Below, in pieces: positions 1 to 5,800 of a stretch of DNA of 6,512 bases (position 1 is the stretch's first letter; each line of letters opens with the position of its first letter). The notes under the pieces were generated by a model. It was given only the letters and a program-made list of their open reading frames with translations. It was not told where the DNA came from and did not search any database. The stretch is from Anaerolineaceae bacterium UBA700. Its GTDB lineage: Bacteria > Chloroflexota > Anaerolineae > Anaerolineales > Anaerolineaceae. The stretch is taken from NCBI GenBank assembly GCA_002298885.1, contig DBMK01000262.1, forward strand, positions 1 to 6,512. Reading direction: 5' to 3'. Position numbers and translations under genes: made by a program.

Positions 1-20
1 TTGGCCTGCTGTGCGGCCAA
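1..20 (+). terminator. Possible small hairpin at the left edge
   Basis: Six-base arms TTGGCC (1-6) and GGCCAA (15-20) pair perfectly around an 8-base loop. A moderately T-rich stretch follows (CCTTTCTTATT, 27-37), but there is no uninterrupted T run directly after the stem. It could be the end of a terminator for a gene left of the window, but the stem is short and may be cut by the edge. The remaining leader (21-158) holds no convincing gene, riboswitch or promoter. Confidence 0.22.
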
Positions 21-158
21 AATCCGCCTTTCTTATTCTGATCGAGAGACAATCGGAAACCTGACATTCTTCCTGAGAAATAGTGATTTATCTAAGGTGA
101 AAGTACCTGGCAGTTCCGTTAGCATGGATTAACCCTTTCGACGGATTGAATATAAATC

Positions 159-1238
159 ATGAAGAAACTAACCAGGCGTGAATTGATGCTGCGATTGGCC
201 GCGGGAGCCGGAGCGCTGACCTTACAGCAGTTCCTGGCTGCCTGTTCGCCTCAATCCAAAATAACCTCTACAGCCGCTCCAACAAATACTTCTCTTCCAA
301 CGCAGGCGGTCCAATCGAGCGCTACTTCCGCTCCGCTTACCCTGGAAAATACGCCTTCCGCCAACCCCGGTCCGACAACCGCCCCAACCAATACCTCGCT
401 GCCCCAGGCTTCCCCCACCCCATCCAGCTACGATATGGTCGTTGTACGCAATGCCGAGCCAGACATACTCGTACGCAAGGCAATCGAAGCGTTTGGCGGG
501 ATGAACAAGTTTATTAAATCCGGCGCAAAAGTGATCATCAAGCCCAATATCTGCGTCGATTACCACACCTACGAATACGCCGCCACTACCAACCCCTGGG
601 TCGTCGGAGCGCTGGTTAAAATGTGCCTCGAAGCCGGAGCTTCCAGTGTGCGCGTCATGGATCAGCCCTTTGGCGGCACAGCCAAATCTGCCTATGCGAA
701 ATCGGGCATCGAAGAACAGGTCAAGGCTAACGGCGGCGAAATGGTAATCATGAGCGGCTATAAATACGTGCCGGCCAAGATCCCCAACGGTAAAGAGTTG
801 AAATCCACCGTTCTTTACGACGAGTTCCTCAAGGCAGACGCCATTATTAATGTTCCGATAGCCAAGGACCACAGCCTTTCTATTCTTACCCTGGCCATGA
901 AGAACCTGATGGGCGTAATCGATGATCGGCCTGGTATGCACTACCTTCTCGGTCAAAAATTGGCCGATCTTTATACCCTGCTAAAACCCACTTTGAATGT
1001 TATTGATGCCGTGCGCATCCTTACCACAGCCGGACCGACCGGCGGCGACCTGAGCTATGTAAAAAAGCTGGACACGCTGGTGGTCAGCCAGGATATCGTC
1101 GCCGCGGATACGTATGCGGCCGGGTTCTTCGACATCAACCCCGATAGGCTTTCGTACCTCAAAGCCGGCGTCAATATGAAGATCGGCCGCAGCGACCTAT
1201 CAAATCTTAAGATCCAGGAAATAAACCTTGGCGCCTGA
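159..1238 (+). CDS. Tat-exported DUF362 lipoprotein
   Basis: A 359-residue protein of the DUF362 family, whose biochemical role is not established. The N-terminus has a twin-arginine motif (T5-R6-R7-E8-L9-M10), a hydrophobic stretch (about 11-28) and a lipobox L26-A-A-C29. It is therefore predicted to be exported by Tat and lipid-anchored on the outer face of the membrane. Residues 33-90 form a Thr/Pro/Ser/Ala-rich spacer in which APTNTSLP occurs twice (40-47, 75-82). The DUF362 domain covers about 93-355. Family-typical segments are VIIKPN (125-130), NVPIAKDHS (231-239) and LAMKNLMGVI (245-254). The only cysteines besides C29 are C132 and C156, so it has no Fe-S motif of its own. The ATG at 159 is the first possible start because an in-frame TAA lies at 153-155. 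A start at M10 would lose the RR motif. The ribosome-binding site is weak (CGGA, 13 bases upstream). The gene overlaps the next one by 11 bases. Many DUF362 proteins carry or neighbour [4Fe-4S] domains, which fits this pairing. Family assignment is firm; function is unknown. Confidence 0.9.
   Translation: MKKLTRRELMLRLAAGAGALTLQQFLAACSPQSKITSTAAPTNTSLPTQAVQSSATSAPLTLENTPSANPGPTTAPTNTSLPQASPTPSSYDMVVVRNAEPDILVRKAIEAFGGMNKFIKSGAKVIIKPNICVDYHTYEYAATTNPWVVGALVKMCLEAGASSVRVMDQPFGGTAKSAYAKSGIEEQVKANGGEMVIMSGYKYVPAKIPNGKELKSTVLYDEFLKADAIINVPIAKDHSLSILTLAMKNLMGVIDDRPGMHYLLGQKLADLYTLLKPTLNVIDAVRILTTAGPTGGDLSYVKKLDTLVVSQDIVAADTYAAGFFDINPDRLSYLKAGVNMKIGRSDLSNLKIQEINLGA
1216..1230 (+). promoter_or_regulatory. 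Ribosome-binding site and TTG start of the Fe-S gene
   Basis: AGGAA at 1216-1220 lies seven bases before a TTG at 1228-1230. Both are inside the end of the DUF362 gene, whose TGA is at 1236-1238. No in-frame ATG or GTG lies near the N-terminus; the first GTG is codon 22, inside the basic stretch before the first membrane helix. The site therefore decides the start, and the 11-base overlap suggests translational coupling. Confidence 0.75.
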
Positions 1239-2808
1239 GTCTCCTGCTGCGACCAGGACGATACGCAAACGGAAGCGATTTTATACCTGGGTGACCCTGC
1301 GTAAAACGGTCCAGCTCGCCTTTCTGGCGTTCTTTCTCATCCTGTTCGTCGCCTCGCGCGACAGCGGCTGGCCCGGCGACCTGCTGAATTTCATATTACG
1401 TCTCGACCCCCTGCTCATTATTGCCAATTTGCTGTCTAGTAAAGCCTTTTTGGTGGGGTCGAGCCTGGCCATCCTGGCCGTGCTGCTCACCATCGCTGCC
1501 GGACGAGCCTGGTGCGGCTGGCTGTGTCCGCTGGGAACCACCCTGGCCATCCTCACCCCCCGGCGCAAGAAGTTCGACGAAGCCAAAGCGCCGAAGCCCG
1601 CCTGGCGAACGGTTAAATATGGCATTCTGTTGACCACCCTGGTCGCGGCCTTGTTCGGCAACCTCACCCTTTTATTCCTCGACCCACTGACCATCCTTTT
1701 GCGGACGCTCACCGTCTCCGTCCTGCCCGGCATCGACCATTTGACCACCGGTGTAGAACGCGGTCTGGCCGGAATAGAAGCTTTCCAGGATCCACTCAGC
1801 GCCTTCGATTCTCTGATCCGCCCGGCCGTCCTGCCAAACCTGCCGATTTATTACCGCGATGCCATCCTGTTTGCGGTTGTATTTGTTGGCGTTGTCGCCC
1901 TAAACTGGATTGCGCCCCGCTTCTGGTGCCGATACTTGTGTCCCCTGGGTGCGCTGCTTGGCCTGGTCAGTAAAGTCTCGGTTTTTCGCCGCGTCGTCGC
2001 CGAGGACTGCAAAGACTGCGGCATCTGCTCCTCCCGCTGTCCCACCGGCACCATCGCTGCAGATAAAGGCTACGTCAGCGATCCTTCTGAATGCACCATG
2101 TGCCTGGACTGCCTCGAACAGTGCCCGCGCAGCTCAATTAAGCTCACTCCCGGTTTTAAGCCCGCCGCCTGGCAAAAGTACGACCCGGGGCGCCGCCAGG
2201 TGCTAACTTCGATAGCCGCCGCAATAGCCGGAATTGCCCTGTTCAAAAGCGACGTCAATGCTTTTCGGGATACCGATTTCCTCATCCGCCCTCCTGGAGC
2301 ACGCGAAAATAACCTGCTTTCGAAGTGCATCCGCTGCGGTGAATGCATTCGCGCCTGCCCCTTCGGTGCCCTTCAGCCTGCCCGTCTCGAATCCGGCCTG
2401 GAAGGCCTGTGGAGTCCGCTCGTCGTCCCGCGCGCCGGCCCGTGCGACTATGGCTGCAACGCATGCGGCCAGGTCTGCCCGGTTCAGGCCATCCCGCCGC
2501 TTAGCCTGGAAGAAAAACGCCTGAAGGTCATCGGCCGCGCTTACATCGACCAGAATCGCTGCATCGCCTGGGCCGACCACCGGGACTGCATTGTGTGTGA
2601 GGAAATGTGTCCAGTCCCAGAAAAAGCGGTAACGCTTCAACAGACAGAGGTCAAGCTCGCCGATGGAACCACCGTCAACGTCCAGCTCCCCTCCGTCCAG
2701 CGCGATCGCTGCATCGGCTGCGGTATCTGCGAGTACAAATGCCCGGTCAACGGCGAGGCTGCTATCCGAGTCTACGTGCCGGAAAAGAGCGGATTATTCT
2801 CAGCCTGA
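1228..2808 (+). CDS. NapH/NapG-like fused polyferredoxin membrane protein
   Basis: A 526-residue membrane-bound electron-transfer protein. Residues 1-315 resemble NapH/MauN. There is a basic N-terminus, about four membrane helices (near 27-44, 72-92, 128-152, 211-230) and two CX3CP motifs (C96/C100 and C234/C238). Two [4Fe-4S] motifs follow: C261-C264-C267-C271 and C289-C292-C295-C299. Residues 318-526 resemble NapG/MauM. An internal R322-R323 precedes a hydrophobic segment (327-339), followed by four more cluster motifs: C367-C370-C373-C377, C406-C410-C413-C417, C445-C454-C457-C461 and C495-C498-C501-C505. The wide CIAWxDxxxCxxC spacing of the fifth motif is typical of NapG/MauM. In the Nap system these are two separate proteins that form a quinol dehydrogenase feeding the periplasmic reductase. 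Here they are one chain. It starts at TTG, overlaps the DUF362 gene and is the last gene of the operon. No catalytic partner is visible, so the acceptor is unknown. The Fe-S membrane class is certain; the NapHG-type role is inferred from architecture. Confidence 0.92.
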   Translation: MAPESPAATRTIRKRKRFYTWVTLRKTVQLAFLAFFLILFVASRDSGWPGDLLNFILRLDPLLIIANLLSSKAFLVGSSLAILAVLLTIAAGRAWCGWLCPLGTTLAILTPRRKKFDEAKAPKPAWRTVKYGILLTTLVAALFGNLTLLFLDPLTILLRTLTVSVLPGIDHLTTGVERGLAGIEAFQDPLSAFDSLIRPAVLPNLPIYYRDAILFAVVFVGVVALNWIAPRFWCRYLCPLGALLGLVSKVSVFRRVVAEDCKDCGICSSRCPTGTIAADKGYVSDPSECTMCLDCLEQCPRSSIKLTPGFKPAAWQKYDPGRRQVLTSIAAAIAGIALFKSDVNAFRDTDFLIRPPGARENNLLSKCIRCGECIRACPFGALQPARLESGLEGLWSPLVVPRAGPCDYGCNACGQVCPVQAIPPLSLEEKRLKVIGRAYIDQNRCIAWADHRDCIVCEEMCPVPEKAVTLQQTEVKLADGTTVNVQLPSVQRDRCIGCGICEYKCPVNGEAAIRVYVPEKSGLFSA

Positions 2809-2834
2809 GAAAAAATCAACAAGAAGAGAAATAA

Positions 2835-2875
2835 ACGGGTATATCCAGTGGATTGAATCCACTGGATATACCCGT
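2835..2875 (-). terminator. 41-bp perfect palindrome, terminator between convergent genes
   Basis: Two 20-base arms (2835-2854 and 2856-2875) are exact inverse complements around a single G at 2855. Read on the minus strand, the hairpin comes 21 bases after the modular gene's stop and is followed by a T-rich run (TTATTTCTCTTCTT), as in an intrinsic terminator. On the plus strand it comes 26 bases after the Fe-S gene's stop but is followed by AAGCCATTAATT, without a T run. It is thus best as a minus-strand terminator, with possible bidirectional action. The arms are unusually long and perfect. Confidence 0.75.
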
Positions 2876-2896
2876 AAGCCATTAATTAACTTTCTG

Positions 2897-5800
2897 CTAC
2901 TTTAACATCACCGGTAGGCTAATGAAGTATTTTGTGGTTATTGCAACAGGCCCATATTCACACTTGCCGTTGAGTTTAACCAATTCTATCCAATAGTAAT
3001 AGTGCTTTCCTTGTTCCACCGCATCATTGAAATAGTATTGTCCACCTTCCATCTGCCCTGGCTTTTGCGCCGGGATAAGGCTGGCATTTACCATTATTCT
3101 AGTCCCATCGACGCTCTCTGAACGATACAGGTTAAAACCTTCCAGCCCAACCTCGTTGCTCGTCACCCAATCCAACCGAGTCGTATTCGGGAAGGCCGCA
3201 CTGGAACCGATGAAGGAGGCCAGGTCCACACATGTCGGGTTGGTCGTTGTCCTGAAGCTCCACCAATCCCCGTCGGCAAAGGTCGCCCCGGTGCCGTTGA
3301 CCGCCTGGACGTGCCAGTAGTAAACCGTATCATAGGTCAAACCAGTTAGTTGAACCTCGGTGCCGGTTACGTCCGTCCAGGACCCACTGCAACTGGCTGA
3401 GGTATTGATACAGTATTTGTATCCGGTGGCTCCCAGGCTGGCATTCCAGGAGAGGATTGGGTTCGTTGCCACATCGACCGCCCCGTTCGCCGGCGCGATC
3501 CGGCTGAAGGCCGCCGGAGGAGGTTGAAGCGTGGTGAAACTCCACCATCCACCCTCCGCAGGAGTCTGGACGAAACCGTTTGTCGCCTGCACCTGCCAAT
3601 AATACGTGGTTCCGTAGGCCAGACCGCTCAACGACACGCTGGTCGCGGCCGTATTAACCCAATTGCAGGTAAGCTGGTCCGTGCCAATACAGTACTGGTA
3701 TCCGGTCGCGCCCTGGCTGGCATTCCAGGAAAGAATCGGGCTGGTTGATACGTCCGCTGCGCCATTTCCCGGAGCTATCCGGCTGAACGCGCCTGGCGGA
3801 GGAGGTTGCGCGGTTGTGAAGCTCCACCACCCTTCATCAGCCAGAGTCTCACCGGTGATATTCACCGCCTTCACCTGCCAGTAATACGTGGTCGCATACG
3901 CCAGGCTGCTCACCGAAACACTGGTTCCGCCTGTATTGATCCAATTGCAGGCAGCCTGGCTCGTTTCCAGGCAGTACTGATACCCGGAAGCATATTGGCT
4001 GGCATTCCAGGATAACGTTGGGTTCGTTGCTACACCGGTCGCCGCGTTTGACGGCGCGATGCGGCTAAACGCTCCGGGCGGCGGAGGCGGGGTGATGGTG
4101 AAACTCCAGCTCTCATCTGCTGCCAGCCCATTTCCGCCTGCATCCTTCACGCCGGTCGTCACCAACACATCATACATCACACCTGCCGACAAGCTAGAGC
4201 TCGGTGTGAGAGTGGCTGTAAAGGTCAACGAATCATACGTGAAAGCGGCAGACACTGGTGTTCCGGAGCCATGTTCTTTCAGGCTAAACGTACTCGTCAA
4301 GAACGTTGCCTCATTCATTTGCTCGCTGAATCGCACCGTAACTACGCTGCTGGCAGGTACGTTTGTAGCGTTCGGAAGCGGAGACCTGGCAAGGATTACC
4401 GGTGCCGTCAGATCAGCTCCAGGCCGGTAGCTCAGGCTCACGTCCTTCAAAACCGGCGTCTGGGTCGGGTCTGTCCCCAGCGACAACTCTGCCCGGTATT
4501 GGATGTACCGCCCGCGCCGGTTCAGCGTCGCCGGCGAGCTGCCACTCACATTCGTCCACAGCATGCTGCTCAGGTCGGGTGTCTCGCCGCTGCGATAACT
4601 GAAACTGATGCCCGCCCCCGTCGGCACCATCCCCGTCCAGCCCAGCGATTCCCAGGTCACCGATTGCCCGGCGTCGATCACTCGCGATATGAACGTACAG
4701 CCGCCGGCGTATGGGGTCAATCCTACCCAATCCACCTGTAAGGCTGGCTCGACGTTGTAGTAGTCCGAGATGGCAACCCACATCGGCTCGCTGATAACGT
4801 CGGTCCGAGAATCGACAAGGTTGTGGTCGATGTAGAAGTCAAAGCCTGTCGGCTTCCAGTCGATCCGGTACAGGTGCGGCGTCCCCAGGTAGTTGGCGCT
4901 GTTGGCTATCGGATGATTGACGATACCGCCATCGGTCCAAATCCGAGTGTAGAGAGTGTCTGTCGAGCCGTTCGTCCCGAAACTTGCCATCGGGGCGAAG
5001 TTATAAATACTCGCGCTGCCCCCAAAGCCGATGATTTGGGATATCTTGCCTTTGAACGTTGCCTCGAACTCCAATGACTGGCCCGGGTTCAGCGGAGTAT
5101 TGTAGTTCACCCGCGCCCCTTGCACAGCCAGCTGTCCGTCGACGATCGCCGCCGTCCCGCCTTCCTGCCAAGGCGGATCCATCACTGTCCACCCCGTTGG
5201 GACATCCGGTCCGGTGAAACTTTCCTCTACAGTCAATGGAAGCTCTAGCGCCCCATCTCCATTATAGGTGTCTAGGCGGCACGTACCCACCTGCCCGGCT
5301 CCGAAATCGGCGGTGGTGCTGTCGATCAGCGTGACTAGAGTTGTGGTGGTAAAACTCCACCAGCTTGTTCCTTCCGCCGGTGTTTGCCCGTAGTCGTTGA
5401 CCGCTTGGACCTGCCAGTAGTAAGTGGTCCCATGAGGCAAAGAACTCAATGACACGCTGGTCGCGCCGGTAACGATCCAATTGCAGGTCGTCTGCTGTGT
5501 TTCGAGGCAGTATCGATACCCTGTCGCCCCCTGGCTGGCGCTCCAGGACAGGGTTGGATTGATGGCTACCTCGGTCGTCCCGTCTAAAGGCGCAATCCGG
5601 CCGAAAGAGCCTGGGGGAGGCGGAAGCATCGTCGAGAAGCTCCACCAGCCGCCGTCCGCCGGCGTTTGGCCGGATGGATTGACGGCCTGAACCTGCCAGT
5701 AATACGTGGTGCTGTAAGCCAGACCGCTCAAAGCCACGCTCGTATTGCTTACATCGATCCAATGGCAGGCGGATTGGCTGGTTTCCAGGCAGTATTGGTA

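Noticed and set aside
61..94. Promoter with CTGACA (61-66) as -35
   Set aside because: The -35 match is fair, but no acceptable -10 occurs at 16-18 bases. TATCTA (89-94) is 22 bases away, and the hexamer preferences of this organism are unknown.
222..956. 244-codon open frame on the minus strand
   Set aside because: It lies wholly inside the DUF362 gene on the opposite strand, with no recognisable domain and an unusual mix of Gly, Arg and Cys. The sense frame has a signal peptide, lipobox and family motifs.
1421..2834. Several short plus- and minus-strand frames within the Fe-S gene
   Set aside because: They overlap a gene whose cysteine motifs are intact in its own frame. None has a ribosome-binding site with a recognisable product.
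4271..4741. 156-codon open frame on the plus strand
   Set aside because: It is antisense to the VIDAGQ and Big_5 modules. It is Arg/Pro/His-rich without domain motifs and is explained by GC-rich codon use on the other strand.
4697..5341. Glycoside hydrolase (GH16-like) enzyme
   Set aside because: The fold pattern is ConA-like, but no ExDxxE catalytic motif is visible, so only a binding or structural role is supportable.
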